NCBI RefSeq assembly: GCF_011927955.1
Contig: NZ_JAATJN010000001.1
Coordinates: 1,984,001-2,048,000 of the forward strand
DNA length: 64,000 nucleotides
Direction: 5' to 3'
Origin: Brevibacterium marinum
GTDB taxonomy: Bacteria; Actinomycetota; Actinomycetes; Actinomycetales; Brevibacteriaceae
Each line of letters starts with the position of its first letter. The first letter of the stretch is position 1. This document shows, in pieces, positions 1-9,361 of the stretch. Made by a program: the position numbers and the translations under genes. The notes beneath the pieces are model-generated. The model made no database searches. It was not told the origin of the DNA and saw only the letters and a list, made by a program, of their open reading frames with translations.

Positions 1-760
1 TCGCGGTGCGTGCGATGCGGCCCGCCGGCGTCGTCTCGATCAGTTCCACGATCGGCGTATGCCAGCCGGAGAACAGATCCCGCACTGCTGACTTCTCATT
101 TGCGAAGCTTGCGTCCTTCGGCATGTTCGCGACGGCGAACCAGTAGACCCGTCCGTCCTTGAGCGGGGCGATGCCGAAGCGCAGTCCCCGGCCCACGGTC
201 TCACCTGCGGCACCATCGAGGTCGACCGGGCGGTCCGTGATCCCGCGCCAACACGAATAGCCCGCATACCGAGCTCCGATTCCGGGTTCGACGGCTTCCC
301 TGATCCGGCTGTGGAGTCCGTCGGCACCGATGACGAGGTCGAAGTGCTCCCGGCGGTCACGCGTGCTGACCATACCGTCGACAGTCGCCGAGGTGACCTC
401 CGCCGAGGTCCGCACCGTTGCCTCCTCGAGGGCGTCGTGGAGGACCCGGTGCAGATCCGCGCGGTCGACGATGCGCAGCTCGCCCACGGAGTCACTCGGC
501 ACTTGTGCGATCCACCGCCCGTCGGGACGTCGTTGGCCGGCGTCGAAGGATTCGGCCTGTTTGTCCGTGATGGCCGCGAACCGAGGCCCGAGCCCCAGTG
601 ATTCGAGGGCTCTGAGACCATTGGCGAAGATCGACAGGCCCGAACCGCCGGCACGCACCTCGGCGGCCTTCTCGAATACGGTGACGTCCGCACCTGCCCG
701 CTGCAGTCCGACGGCGGCGGAGAGCCCGCCGATGCCGGCTCCGACGATTGCGATCCTCAC
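1..760 (-). CDS. FAD-dependent monooxygenase (3' end outside window)
   Basis: A class A flavoprotein monooxygenase of the salicylate/urate/3-hydroxybenzoate hydroxylase type. Translating the minus strand from GTG at 760 gives an N-terminal Rossmann motif (IVGAGIGGLSAAVGL, GxGxxG), and the second FAD motif LVIGADGLHSRIREAV lies near residue 150. A GYSCWRG segment typical of the family follows. The frame is open to the left edge, so at least the last third of the usual ~380 residues is missing. The substrate cannot be told from this part. It is followed (upstream on the same strand) by a lipoprotein gene about 40 bp away, with no clear functional link. Confidence 0.85.
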   Translation of the reverse strand, partial: MRIAIVGAGIGGLSAAVGLQRAGADVTVFEKAAEVRAGGSGLSIFANGLRALESLGLGPRFAAITDKQAESFDAGQRRPDGRWIAQVPSDSVGELRIVDRADLHRVLHDALEEATVRTSAEVTSATVDGMVSTRDRREHFDLVIGADGLHSRIREAVEPGIGARYAGYSCWRGITDRPVDLDGAAGETVGRGLRFGIAPLKDGRVYWFAVANMPKDASFANEKSAVRDLFSGWHTPIVELIETTPAGRIARTA

Positions 761-802
761 CCTGGCCTCCGTTCGACGAGCAGGCTGCTCGGCTGCCTGC
801 CG

Positions 803-1516
803 TTACTGATCGAGGTACTCGCCGCAGGCCTCGGTGAGGAAGTCGCCGGCGACTCCGCCTTCCTTGTTGAGGCTGACCGCGGTCTTCTGGATGCCCCACC
901 ATACCTGTGGCGAACCGCCCCACTGCTGGCGGAGGTCTTCGCGTTTGTCGGGGTCGTCCGCGAGATCGTCGGCGGCCAGCGAGATCCTCTCCTGTGCGTC
1001 ATCGGCCGTGCACCGGGCCTCGTCATCGGGGCCCTTCGGATCGAGTTCGGGAACGTCGTCGGAGTCCTTCGTCGTCAGCGTATACGCGGAGTCGCCGATC
1101 TCCTCGACGGTGAAGGTTCCGTGGATGAGCAGGAACGGCGACTTCTCGGTGTCGATGTCGGCGGCATCGACGGTCACACTCACGCTGTCCGGGGTATCGG
1201 CGGTGACGGTGGCCTCACCGGAGTCGGGGACGTCGGGATTTCCGGTGTGGACGTAGACCTTGAGGTAGGCCTCGGACTTCTTCTCGGCCGCTTCGGCGAG
1301 GCCCTGCCAGAGGGGATCGACATCCTTCGCGCCGCCGGGGGAGGAATCGACGACGGAGATCTCCGGTGCGTCGTCCGGAGTCTCGATCGGGGTGACCTCC
1401 TCCTCACTGACGGACGGGCGCTCTTGCGGCCGGGTCTCCTCTGAGGTGGGAACGCAGGCTGTCGTCGTGGCCAGCACTGCGGCAGTGGTCAGGAGGGCAA
1501 GGGAGCGAATTCGCAT
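803..1516 (-). CDS. putative lipoprotein of unknown function
   Basis: A 237-residue secreted lipoprotein. It begins MRIRSLALL, with a short hydrophobic stretch and a lipobox-like TTAC followed by VPT, so Cys21 should be acylated. The next 40 residues are an acidic, Glu/Pro/Thr-rich spacer. The rest is a globular region with two later cysteines (RCTADD and EACGEY) that could form a disulfide. The ATG at 1516 is preferred over an upstream in-frame start because it begins the signal peptide. I do not recognise the family. Confidence 0.75.
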   Translation of the reverse strand: MRIRSLALLTTAAVLATTTACVPTSEETRPQERPSVSEEEVTPIETPDDAPEISVVDSSPGGAKDVDPLWQGLAEAAEKKSEAYLKVYVHTGNPDVPDSGEATVTADTPDSVSVTVDAADIDTEKSPFLLIHGTFTVEEIGDSAYTLTTKDSDDVPELDPKGPDDEARCTADDAQERISLAADDLADDPDKREDLRQQWGGSPQVWWGIQKTAVSLNKEGGVAGDFLTEACGEYLDQ

Positions 1517-1710
1517 GGTTCCTCGAAAGCAGGTCGTCGTGGCGGTTCCGGGCCCGGGCACCGATCTCGCCCTCCAGCCTAATCCGAGAGGCATCCGCGA
1601 CCTCGGCGGACTCGCTGGTCGGGCACCGATTGCTCCGATGGGGCCGTGCTGATGGTGCCGTTCGGTGTGCCTCCGATCGCCCCGGGGTCGTGGTGACTCG
1701 GGCGAGCGGG

Positions 1711-1764
1711 AGTCTCCGGCGGGTTGTTCGGTCCGGGAGTGACCGGCGGGCTATTCGGTCCGGG
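1711..1764. repeat. two-unit 27-bp tandem repeat at GNAT 3' end
   Basis: Two adjacent 27-bp units (1711-1737 and 1738-1764) share the core ccggcggg-ntnttcggtccggg with four mismatches. The repeat spans the stop codon of the acetyltransferase at 1751, so one copy lies in the 3' untranslated part and one overlaps its last codons. Read on the minus strand in another frame it would encode a Pro/Asn-rich nonapeptide repeat. Confidence 0.7.
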
Positions 1765-2437
1765 TGGACATGAGGTCGGAAAGGCGGGTGCGCTGCGCTC
1801 CGTCGGCGTCGAAGTTGTCCTCGTCGAGCCACCGGACGTAGGCCGCGCGCAGGCGGGGCCACTCCGAGTCGATGATCGAGAACCACGCGGTGTCACGGTT
1901 GAGTCCCTTGACGACCAGGTGCTGCCGGAATACACCTTCGAAGGTGAAGCCGAAGCGGCCCGCGGCGCGCTTCGACGGGGCATTGGCGTCATCGCACTTC
2001 CACTCGAAGCGCCGGCAGCCGCTGGCGAACGCCAGGTCTGCGAAGAGGAAGAAGGCCTCCGTGGCGCCGCGGGCGCGCGCCAGGGCCGGGCCCCACAGAA
2101 TGTTGCCGATCTCGATGACGCCGTTGTGCGTGTCGATGCGCATGAGCGCCTGTCGGCCCTCGGCCCGTCCGGTCCGGCGGTCGACGACGGCGAAGAACAG
2201 CGGATCCGACGTCGCGGAGGCCGCGGCCACCCACTCATCGAAGGCTGCGCGTTCGGTCTGCGGGGTCTGCGGCAGGTAACGGAACCGCTCGTCCGACCCC
2301 TCCGCCGAGGCGGCCGCGAAGAGCGAGTCCGAGTGGCGATGCGGGTCGAGGGGCTCGAGGTCGACATAGCGGCCGTGGATCGTCTCCCGCCGAGGCGGGT
2401 CGACCCTGGTCCAGTCGGTGAGGTTCTCGTCGGTCAT
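1751..2437 (-). CDS. GNAT family N-acetyltransferase (RimJ/RimL type)
   Basis: A 228-residue acetyltransferase. The N-terminus reads MTDENLTDW and then HGRYVDLEPLDP, the usual first strand of the RimJ/RimL protein-acetyltransferase group. The central part has the strand and helix pattern GNILWGPALARARGATEAF and a C-terminal VFRQHLVVKGLNRDTAWFS, as in the family. Acetyl-CoA would be the donor; the acceptor is unknown. The ATG at 2437 has a good GGAGGAG ribosome site. An alternative in-frame ATG at 2548 overlaps the marR stop codon (ATGA) and would add 37 residues encoded by a 21-bp tandem repeat, so the start is not settled. The gene is probably co-transcribed with marR. Confidence 0.85.
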   Translation of the reverse strand: MTDENLTDWTRVDPPRRETIHGRYVDLEPLDPHRHSDSLFAAASAEGSDERFRYLPQTPQTERAAFDEWVAAASATSDPLFFAVVDRRTGRAEGRQALMRIDTHNGVIEIGNILWGPALARARGATEAFFLFADLAFASGCRRFEWKCDDANAPSKRAAGRFGFTFEGVFRQHLVVKGLNRDTAWFSIIDSEWPRLRAAYVRWLDEDNFDADGAQRTRLSDLMSTRTE

Positions 2438-2464
2438 GGGTGCTCCTCCGTCATCCCTGGTCAT

Positions 2465-2548
2465 CGTTCGTCCGTTCCAGGTCATTCTTCGTCCGTCCCA
2501 GGTCATCGTTCGTCCGTTCCAGGTCATTCTTCGTCCGTCCCAGGTCAT
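2465..2548 (-). repeat. four 21-bp tandem units, each starting with ATG
   Basis: Two exact copies of a 42-bp dimer, each made of two 21-bp units (ATGACCTGGGACGGACG-type and ATGACCTGGAACGGACG-type). The array begins exactly at the ATGA overlapping the marR stop codon and ends just before the ribosome site of the GNAT gene. It stays in frame with the GNAT gene, where each unit would encode MTW(D/N)GR(R/T). Confidence 0.9.
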
Positions 2549-3039
2549 GCCTCGTCGGCGTCGAAGCCCGTGGACAGCTGTCGCAGCAGCGCGGCGAGCT
2601 TGCGTCGTCCGGCCGGTGTCAGGTCGCTGAGGATCTCGCGCTCCTTGACCAGCAGATCGGCCAGCGCCGAGTCGACGGTGGCGCGCCCATCGGAGGTCAA
2701 CCGCACGAGCACACCTCGGCGATCTCCGGGATCGGGCAGTCGTTCGACCCATCCGGCTGTGACCAGCCGGTCGATGCGGTTGGTCATGGTGCCGCTGGTG
2801 ACGAGTGTCTCCTGAAGCAGGGTGGAGGGGGAGAGCTGGTAGGGCTCACCCGATCGGCGCAGAGCCGAAAGCACGTCGAACGCCCAGCCCTCGATACCGT
2901 AGTCGTTGAAGCTCGCCTTGCGCGCCAAGTCCAGCTGGCGGGCCAGACGGGAGACCCGAGAGAGCACTTCCATCGGCGACACGTCGAGGTCCGGACGCTC
3001 GTGGCGCCACGCTGCGACAATCCGATCAACCTCGTCCAT
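2545..3039 (-). CDS. MarR family transcriptional regulator
   Basis: A 164-residue winged-helix regulator. Residues ~50-125 carry the MarR fold: GWAFDVLSALRRSG, then recognition-helix region SPSTLLQETLVTSGTMTNRIDRLVTAGWVERLPDPGDRRGVLVRLT, whose DPGDRRGVLV wing is diagnostic. It probably represses itself and the downstream acetyltransferase gene; a 17-bp palindrome lies 27 bp upstream of its start. Its stop overlaps the first ATG of the 21-bp repeat array. The ligand is unknown. Confidence 0.92.
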   Translation of the reverse strand: MDEVDRIVAAWRHERPDLDVSPMEVLSRVSRLARQLDLARKASFNDYGIEGWAFDVLSALRRSGEPYQLSPSTLLQETLVTSGTMTNRIDRLVTAGWVERLPDPGDRRGVLVRLTSDGRATVDSALADLLVKEREILSDLTPAGRRKLAALLRQLSTGFDADEA

Positions 3040-3065
3040 GGTCCGATTTTACGTCCAGATCAAGA

Positions 3066-3082
3066 ATCTTTGCGCCAAAGAT
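3066..3082. promoter_or_regulatory. likely MarR operator palindrome
   Basis: A perfect inverted repeat ATCTTTG-CGC-CAAAGAT sits 27 bp upstream of the marR start. Length, symmetry and location fit MarR-family operators, so autoregulation is inferred. Confidence 0.65.
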
Positions 3083-3234
3083 ACTTTTTCACGAGACATT
3101 TCTTACTCATCGGCTGATTTGGCCTGCACGTTTGGATGGACGGGGTCACTTGGGAATAAAGTGGTCTTGGTTGTTGCATCCGTCAACGCACCTGCGGGGC
3201 CAAACGACCCTGCAGTAGAAACGAAGGAATACAC

Positions 3235-4404
3235 GTGGATCTTTTCGAGTATCAAGCACGTGACCTGTTCGAAAAGCACGGAGTGCCCGTGCTCAAGGCC
3301 CAGGTCGCGACGACACCAGAGGAAGCGAAGAAGGCGGCCGAGGAGCTCGGCGGCGGAACCGTCGTCGTCAAGTCTCAGGTCAAGATCGGCGGCCGTGGCA
3401 AGGCCGGCGGCGTCAAGGTCGCGAAAAGCCCCGAAGAGGCCGAAGCTCGCGCCGGGGATATCCTGGGTCTCGACATCAAGGGCCACATCACCGAGAAGGT
3501 GATGATCGCCGAAGGCGCAGACATCGCTGAAGAATACTACTTCTCGGTTCTCCTCGACCGGTCCAACCGCACCTACCTGGCCATGTGCTCCAAGGAAGGC
3601 GGAGTGGAGATCGAGCAGCTCGCGGAGGAACGCCCCGAAGCGCTCGCCAAGATCCCGGTGTCGGCTATCGAGGGAATCGATGCCGCTAAGGCCGAAGAGA
3701 TCGCCAAGGAAGCAGGATTCGACGAGGAGACCGCCGCTAAGGTGGCTCCTGTGCTGACCTCGCTGTGGACCGTCTTCGAGAAGGAAGACGCCTCACTCGT
3801 CGAGGTCAACCCGCTGGTCAAGACCGGTGCCGGTGACATCATCGCCCTCGACGGCAAGGTGTCTCTCGATGAGAACGCCGAATTCCGTCACGAAGACCAC
3901 GAGGCACTGCGCGACATCAGCGCGGAGAACCCCCTCGAACTCAAGGCCAAGAAGCTCGACCTCAACTACGTCAAGCTCGACGGTGAAGTCGGAATCATCG
4001 GAAACGGTGCCGGACTCGTCATGTCGACCCTCGACGTCGTCGCCTATGCAGGTGAGAAGCACAGCAGCGTCAAGCCGGCCAACTTCCTCGACATCGGCGG
4101 CGGTGCCTCGGCGGAGGTCATGTCCAACGGACTCGACGTCATCCTCGGCGACGACCAGGTCAAGTCCGTTTTCGTCAACGTCTTCGGCGGAATCACCGCC
4201 TGTGACGCAGTTGCCAGCGGCATCGTCAAGGCGCTCGAGATCCTCGGCGACCAGGCCTCCAAGCCGCTCGTCGTCCGCCTCGACGGCAACAACGTCGAGG
4301 AGGGTCGCACGATCCTCAGGGACGCCGCGCATCCGCTCGTCACCCTGACCGACACCATGGACGGTGGAGCCGACAAGGCCGCCGAACTGGCTGCTGCCAA
4401 GTAA
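3235..4404 (+). CDS. sucC: succinyl-CoA synthetase (ADP-forming) subunit beta
   Basis: The 389-residue beta subunit of the TCA-cycle enzyme that interconverts succinyl-CoA and succinate with ATP formation. It opens with [12 protein letters not shown] (GTG start after AAGGAA) and has an ATP-grasp domain ([12 protein letters not shown] near residue 55; EVNPLV near 200). The C-terminal ligase domain includes [22 protein letters not shown] and [10 protein letters not shown]. Length is that of the family. It is followed after 18 bp by sucD. The 195-bp region upstream separates it from divergent marR. Confidence 0.98.
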   Translation: MDLFEYQARDLFEKHGVPVLKAQVATTPEEAKKAAEELGGGTVVVKSQVKIGGRGKAGGVKVAKSPEEAEARAGDILGLDIKGHITEKVMIAEGADIAEEYYFSVLLDRSNRTYLAMCSKEGGVEIEQLAEERPEALAKIPVSAIEGIDAAKAEEIAKEAGFDEETAAKVAPVLTSLWTVFEKEDASLVEVNPLVKTGAGDIIALDGKVSLDENAEFRHEDHEALRDISAENPLELKAKKLDLNYVKLDGEVGIIGNGAGLVMSTLDVVAYAGEKHSSVKPANFLDIGGGASAEVMSNGLDVILGDDQVKSVFVNVFGGITACDAVASGIVKALEILGDQASKPLVVRLDGNNVEEGRTILRDAAHPLVTLTDTMDGGADKAAELAAAK

Positions 4405-4422
4405 GGAAAGGTCTTTACACAT

Positions 4423-5319
<897 letters not shown>

Positions 5320-5335
5320 GCCGGACTCGAACATA

Positions 5336-5400
5336 ACAGCGCGGTCGAAGTGCGCGCGTTCAGCAGGCATGCTGGACCCTCAGCACTTCGACCGCGCTGT
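5336..5400 (+). terminator. long hairpin after sucD
   Basis: Two perfectly complementary 18-base arms (5336-5353 and 5383-5400, core GCGCGGTCGAAGTGC) enclose a 29-nt loop. The loop itself can form a small CAGCA/TGCTG hairpin. No T-run follows. A role in sucCD transcript ending or 3' stability is inferred from position. Confidence 0.6.
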
Positions 5401-5646
5401 CGTCTGTCCGGACAACGTGTGCGAGTTCAGCGGCACCCATCACGCCCGACGCATCACGTATCGAAGCGCCACGCACCGTAACACCACCCACCGAACCATC
5501 ACGCACCCTAAGCACCAGTTCGCACCCGACTCGCAGTCCCTCCAAGTCGTTCCGCACCCCCACTCGCCGGCACCGAATCACCCCTGTGCAACGGGTGGTT
5601 TTGGGACCGACTGTGCGGGGTAGTCGTGGGACGTTAATCTGAATGT
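5401..5646. other. intergenic region upstream of the aldolase gene
   Basis: No credible coding frame is seen here; the two frames open across it have low-complexity, His/Thr-rich products. A CACCC/GGGTG stem followed by GTTTT lies near 5580-5600. Just before the GTG at 5647 there is TTAATCT, which could be a -10 box for a nearly leaderless transcript. Confidence 0.5.
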
Positions 5647-6834
5647 GTGAATGACCAGACACCGCTGTCCCAGAACCCACCTGCCGAGAACAACGCGGCC
5701 CCACATGCCGACCAGGACCCGACTGACCAGGACCCGACTGCAGAGACGCCTCGGGCCCGGACCCTGCCACCGATCGACACGTCCCCGGCGGCCCATCCGC
5801 GCAACTTCGGCTCCGACAACTGGGCCGGGGCCCACCCCGAAGTCATCGCCGCCATCTCCGAGGCCAACGTCGGCCACACGCCCGGCTATGGGGGAGATCC
5901 CTGGACCGCGCGATTCCGCGAGGTGATGAAGGCCCATTTTGGTCCGAGCGCCTCGGCGTTCCCGGTCTTCAACGGCACCGGTGCCAATGTCCTCGCGCTG
6001 CAATCTGCCCTGCCGCGCTGGGCCGCGGTCATCACGGCGGAGTCCGCGCACATCAACTACGACGAGACCGGCGCCCCGGAGAAGGTCGGCGGGCTGAAGA
6101 TCATCGGTGCGCCCACCCCCGACGGAAAGCTCACGCCCGAGATCATCGAACGCTCCGTCATCGGCCGCGGCAGCGAACACAACGCCCAACCCCTGGCCGT
6201 GAGCATCTCCCAATCGACCGAATGGGGCACGACCTACACAGCCGATGAGATCCGAGCGATCGCCGACACTGCGCACGGGCTCGACATGATCGTCCACGTC
6301 GACGGCTCCCGACTGGGCAATGCCGCAGCCTACCTCGACACCGACTTCAGCTCGCTGACCACCGAGACAGGCGTCGACATCGTCAGCCTGGGCGGAACGA
6401 AGAACGGGCTCCTCGGCGCCGAGGCGATCGTCGTCCTCGATGACGACATCGGCCTGGGAATGCCGTTTCTGCGGAAGATGAACCTGCAGCTGTCATCGAA
6501 GATGCGCTTCCTCTCCGCTCAGCTGAGCGCCCTCTACGACGGCGATCTGTGGCGAACCTCGGCGGATCATGCCAATGCCATGGCCAGGCGACTGGCAGAC
6601 GGCCTCGCCGAGGCGGTTGCCGATGGCCGTGCCCCCGAGATCTCGATCGCAGCGGAGGTGCAGTCCAATGTCGTCTTCGTCCACATGCCGCCTGAGATCG
6701 CAGCGCGGGCGCGTCAGCGATTCGCCTTCGCCGACTGGCCCATGGCCGAGAACGTCGTACGACTCATGTGCGCCTTCGACACCACAGACGAAGACGTCGA
6801 CTCCCTGATCGCAGCCATCGCAGGGACGAGCTGA
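5647..6834 (+). CDS. threonine aldolase / beta-eliminating lyase family protein
   Basis: A 395-residue PLP enzyme of the aromatic-amino-acid beta-eliminating lyase/threonine aldolase family, which would split L-threonine or related beta-hydroxy amino acids into glycine and an aldehyde. The core starts near residue 50 (NFGSDNWAGAHPEVI, GYGGDPWT). The PLP-phosphate loop is NGTGANVLAL, VHVDGSRLGNA holds the cofactor aspartate, and SLGGTKNG holds the Schiff-base lysine. The first ~45 residues are a non-conserved Pro/Asp-rich leader containing DQDPT twice. No ribosome site precedes the GTG, so the transcript may be leaderless or translation may begin later. Confidence 0.88.
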   Translation: MNDQTPLSQNPPAENNAAPHADQDPTDQDPTAETPRARTLPPIDTSPAAHPRNFGSDNWAGAHPEVIAAISEANVGHTPGYGGDPWTARFREVMKAHFGPSASAFPVFNGTGANVLALQSALPRWAAVITAESAHINYDETGAPEKVGGLKIIGAPTPDGKLTPEIIERSVIGRGSEHNAQPLAVSISQSTEWGTTYTADEIRAIADTAHGLDMIVHVDGSRLGNAAAYLDTDFSSLTTETGVDIVSLGGTKNGLLGAEAIVVLDDDIGLGMPFLRKMNLQLSSKMRFLSAQLSALYDGDLWRTSADHANAMARRLADGLAEAVADGRAPEISIAAEVQSNVVFVHMPPEIAARARQRFAFADWPMAENVVRLMCAFDTTDEDVDSLIAAIAGTS

Positions 6835-6836
6835 CT

Positions 6837-7241
6837 CTACTGCGTCCTGTCGGCCTTGACGGAGACGACGGGCACGTCGGAGTCGAGGATGATGCGCTGC
6901 GCGGTCGAGCCCATGATGAGTTTTCCGACGGGGGAGCGGCGTCGCGAACCGATCACGACCATGCGGGTGTCCTCGGTCGCCTCGGCGAGGGCGAGGAGCT
7001 CCTCGACCGGGTCGTTTCCGCGGAGGAACTGCAGGATCTCGTGGGAGACCTCGGAGGAGCGCAGCGCCTCTTTGAGCTCGTCCATGTCCTGGTTGGTCGC
7101 CACGCCGCGTTCGTCGGGAGTCTCTCCGATGCCTGCGTTGAGCACGATCACCGTGTCATCGAAGGCCTTTGCCTGGTCGATGCCGAATGTGACGGCAGCC
7201 TTGCCTTCGGGTGAGGGGGAATAGCCGACGAGAATTGTCAT
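6837..7241 (-). CDS. universal stress protein (UspA family)
   Basis: A 134-residue cytoplasmic single-domain Usp. It begins TILVGYSPSPEGKAAV and ends with an ATP-binding type signature GSRRRSPVGKLIMGSTAQRI. The ATG at 7241 has an AGGAGAG ribosome site. It converges on the aldolase gene with a 2-bp gap. It probably binds ATP and acts in stress survival; a specific role is not visible. Confidence 0.93.
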   Translation of the reverse strand: MTILVGYSPSPEGKAAVTFGIDQAKAFDDTVIVLNAGIGETPDERGVATNQDMDELKEALRSSEVSHEILQFLRGNDPVEELLALAEATEDTRMVVIGSRRRSPVGKLIMGSTAQRIILDSDVPVVSVKADRTQ

Positions 7242-7343
7242 GGTCTCTCCTGATTCGACACTGGACGAAGCACCCTCAATTAGTAGCACATGTGCCCGCC
7301 GCTATGCTCGGCGAGTCTGCGTCCGTCGGACTAGACTGATCGA

Positions 7344-8636
7344 ATGCCTGCCACCCTGCTGCCTCCGGATTCGCCTGCCCGTCAACGCAGTCAGGACCTG
7401 CAGGAACAGTTGCCCGAACTCGCCGATGTTCCTGGGTTCCCCCAGGCGAGGATCCTCACCGAGTATGTGCTCGGTCGACGCAGCGGAGAGCTCGATGTCT
7501 CGGGCCGCCCCACCGATGGCACGTTCGTGGCCGCCGAGGTGGTCGCCGGTCTTCCGCACGAGATCATCGTCGTCGATGATGCTCAAGGGGTGCAGTCACG
7601 GCTGTTGAACGAGATCGCTCCCGTTCGCACGTACAACGACAGGATCGACGAGGCCCGCACCGTCGCCGAGGTGGCAGATAGGACCAGCCCCATCGACGAT
7701 CTCGCCGTCCTCGGAGCCGAAGAGCGTGCCGCAGAATCTGCCGGGGAACCGCGAATCGAATCGGGCGAGGAACCGCGGGCCGAATCGGTCGACGGCTGCG
7801 AGACCTGGGCGATCGTCAACGCCCCGAAGGCCGCCCAGGCACTGGCCGAGACCGTGGCCGCAATCCAGACTCAAGTGTCCACCGTCATCGTCATCGGTCG
7901 CAGCGACTCGATGAGCCGGGCCGTGAACAGGGAACTCGCGCGCGGCTTCGCCCGCGTCGACGTCTCACCGGGGGTCGGCAAACACCGCATGATCATCGGC
8001 AGCCGCCCCCTGTCCTCGCCCAGTCTGCCGAGCTTTCCCAAGCACGGCACCATCGACCATGCGGCCACCGGCCCCCTGCCGGTCAGGGCTCATGGTGCCT
8101 GCTTCTCGGGCGTGAAGAGCGATGAGGGCTCGGCCGCGCTGCTCGAAGCCGTGGCCGCGGCGGCGGGATCCGGCAGCCATGCTTCCGTGCTCGATCTCGG
8201 CTGTGGGAACGGGTGGCTGCTGTCCGCCGCGATGCGGGTGACAGCGGCGGCGAAGGGCACCGGTGCGGACGTGTCCAAGGCGGCGGTCGCCTCGGCGAAG
8301 GAGACTGCGGAGGCGAACGGACTCGAGGTCGAGACCGCCCTCGTCGATGCCACGGACGCCCAGGCTGTGACCGAGCCCGGTTCTGGACTGGTCGTCGGGG
8401 GCTACGACCTGATCCTGCTCAATCCGCCCTTCCACCAGGGCACGGCCATCGAAACCGACACTGCCGCCGGGCTCATGCGCACCGCATCGCTGCTCCTGGC
8501 GCCCGGAGGGCAGGTCGTCACCGTCTTCAACTCACATCTGCGCTACCGCGATTCCTTGGAGCGCCTCATCGGTCCCAGCGAGCAGGCGGCCCGGACCAGC
8601 AAGTTCACGGTCGTCCGCAGCCGCAGTCGCAGCTGA
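7344..8636 (+). CDS. class I SAM-dependent methyltransferase (RlmG/RsmC-like)
   Basis: A 430-residue protein with the two-lobe layout of 23S/16S rRNA guanine-N2 methyltransferases RlmG and RsmC. The N-terminal half is a degenerate methyltransferase-like domain. The C-terminal half has SAM motif I (VLDLGCGNGWLL, near residue 280) and the catalytic NPPFHQG loop (motif IV, near 360), the NPPF type used on base amino groups. An acidic, repeat-like insertion (ESAGEPRIESGEEPRAES) lies near residue 135. Which rRNA position is modified cannot be told from sequence. Confidence 0.85.
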   Translation: MPATLLPPDSPARQRSQDLQEQLPELADVPGFPQARILTEYVLGRRSGELDVSGRPTDGTFVAAEVVAGLPHEIIVVDDAQGVQSRLLNEIAPVRTYNDRIDEARTVAEVADRTSPIDDLAVLGAEERAAESAGEPRIESGEEPRAESVDGCETWAIVNAPKAAQALAETVAAIQTQVSTVIVIGRSDSMSRAVNRELARGFARVDVSPGVGKHRMIIGSRPLSSPSLPSFPKHGTIDHAATGPLPVRAHGACFSGVKSDEGSAALLEAVAAAAGSGSHASVLDLGCGNGWLLSAAMRVTAAAKGTGADVSKAAVASAKETAEANGLEVETALVDATDAQAVTEPGSGLVVGGYDLILLNPPFHQGTAIETDTAAGLMRTASLLLAPGGQVVTVFNSHLRYRDSLERLIGPSEQAARTSKFTVVRSRSRS

Positions 8637-8674
8637 CGGCCGTCATTGACGTCCCCGTCAGCGCGAGACGGCCG
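8637..8674. terminator. bidirectional hairpin between convergent genes
   Basis: CGGCCGTC (8637-8644) pairs with GACGGCCG (8667-8674), and an inner TGACG/CGTCA pair extends the stem. It sits between the methyltransferase and response-regulator 3' ends, so it may serve both. No T-run is present. Confidence 0.55.
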
Positions 8675-8677
8675 CAG

Positions 8678-9361
8678 TCAGTCGGAGACCGCGATCGGGG
8701 CTGCTTCTCCGGGCGTGACCAGGCCCGATTCGTAGGCGAGGACGACCAGCTGTGATCGATCGCGTGCCCCGAGCTTGCCGAGCAGGCGACTGGCGTATGT
8801 GCGCGAGGTCTCCGGGCTGAGGAACAGACTCGCGCCCACCTCCCGGTTCGATTCCCCGCGGCCGATGTGCGTGAGCACTTCACGTTCGCGCACGGTGAGG
8901 TCGTCGAGGATCTCGGGCCGCGGGGTCGCTCGGTTCTGGTCACTGAGTCTGCGCAGTACGGTGTTGGTCACGCCCGGTGACAGCAGCGCATCACCGCCGG
9001 CGACCGTGCGGACGGCCGCACGCAGGTCCACCGGCCGAATGTCCTTGAGCAGATAGCCGCTGGCACCGGCGGCGATCGCGGCCACGATGTCCTCGTCATC
9101 GTCGAAGGTCGTGAGCATGACGACTCTCGTGCTGTCGAGGTTCGGGTCGGAGACGATGTGCTCGGTCGCCGTGATCCCATCCATGACCGGCATGCGAATG
9201 TCCATGAGCACGACATCGGGGTGCCGTTCACGCACATGGCTGAGGCCGGCACGACCGTCTGCGGCTTCCGCGACGACCTCGATATCCCCATCGCTGACCG
9301 CAAGCTGACGCAGCCCCGTTCGGACGAGTTCCTGATCGTCGACGAGTGCGACCGTGATCAT
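8678..9361 (-). CDS. NarL/LuxR-family response regulator
   Basis: A 227-residue two-component regulator. The receiver domain (residues 1-120) has the acidic pair VDD, the phosphorylated aspartate in VVLMDIRMP and the conserved lysine in LLKDIR. The C-terminal LuxR helix-turn-helix is LTVREREVLTHIGRGESNREVGASLFLS. Its ATG overlaps the stop of the kinase gene (ATGA), so the two are translated together. Confidence 0.95.
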   Translation of the reverse strand: MITVALVDDQELVRTGLRQLAVSDGDIEVVAEAADGRAGLSHVRERHPDVVLMDIRMPVMDGITATEHIVSDPNLDSTRVVMLTTFDDDEDIVAAIAAGASGYLLKDIRPVDLRAAVRTVAGGDALLSPGVTNTVLRRLSDQNRATPRPEILDDLTVREREVLTHIGRGESNREVGASLFLSPETSRTYASRLLGKLGARDRSQLVVLAYESGLVTPGEAAPIAVSD

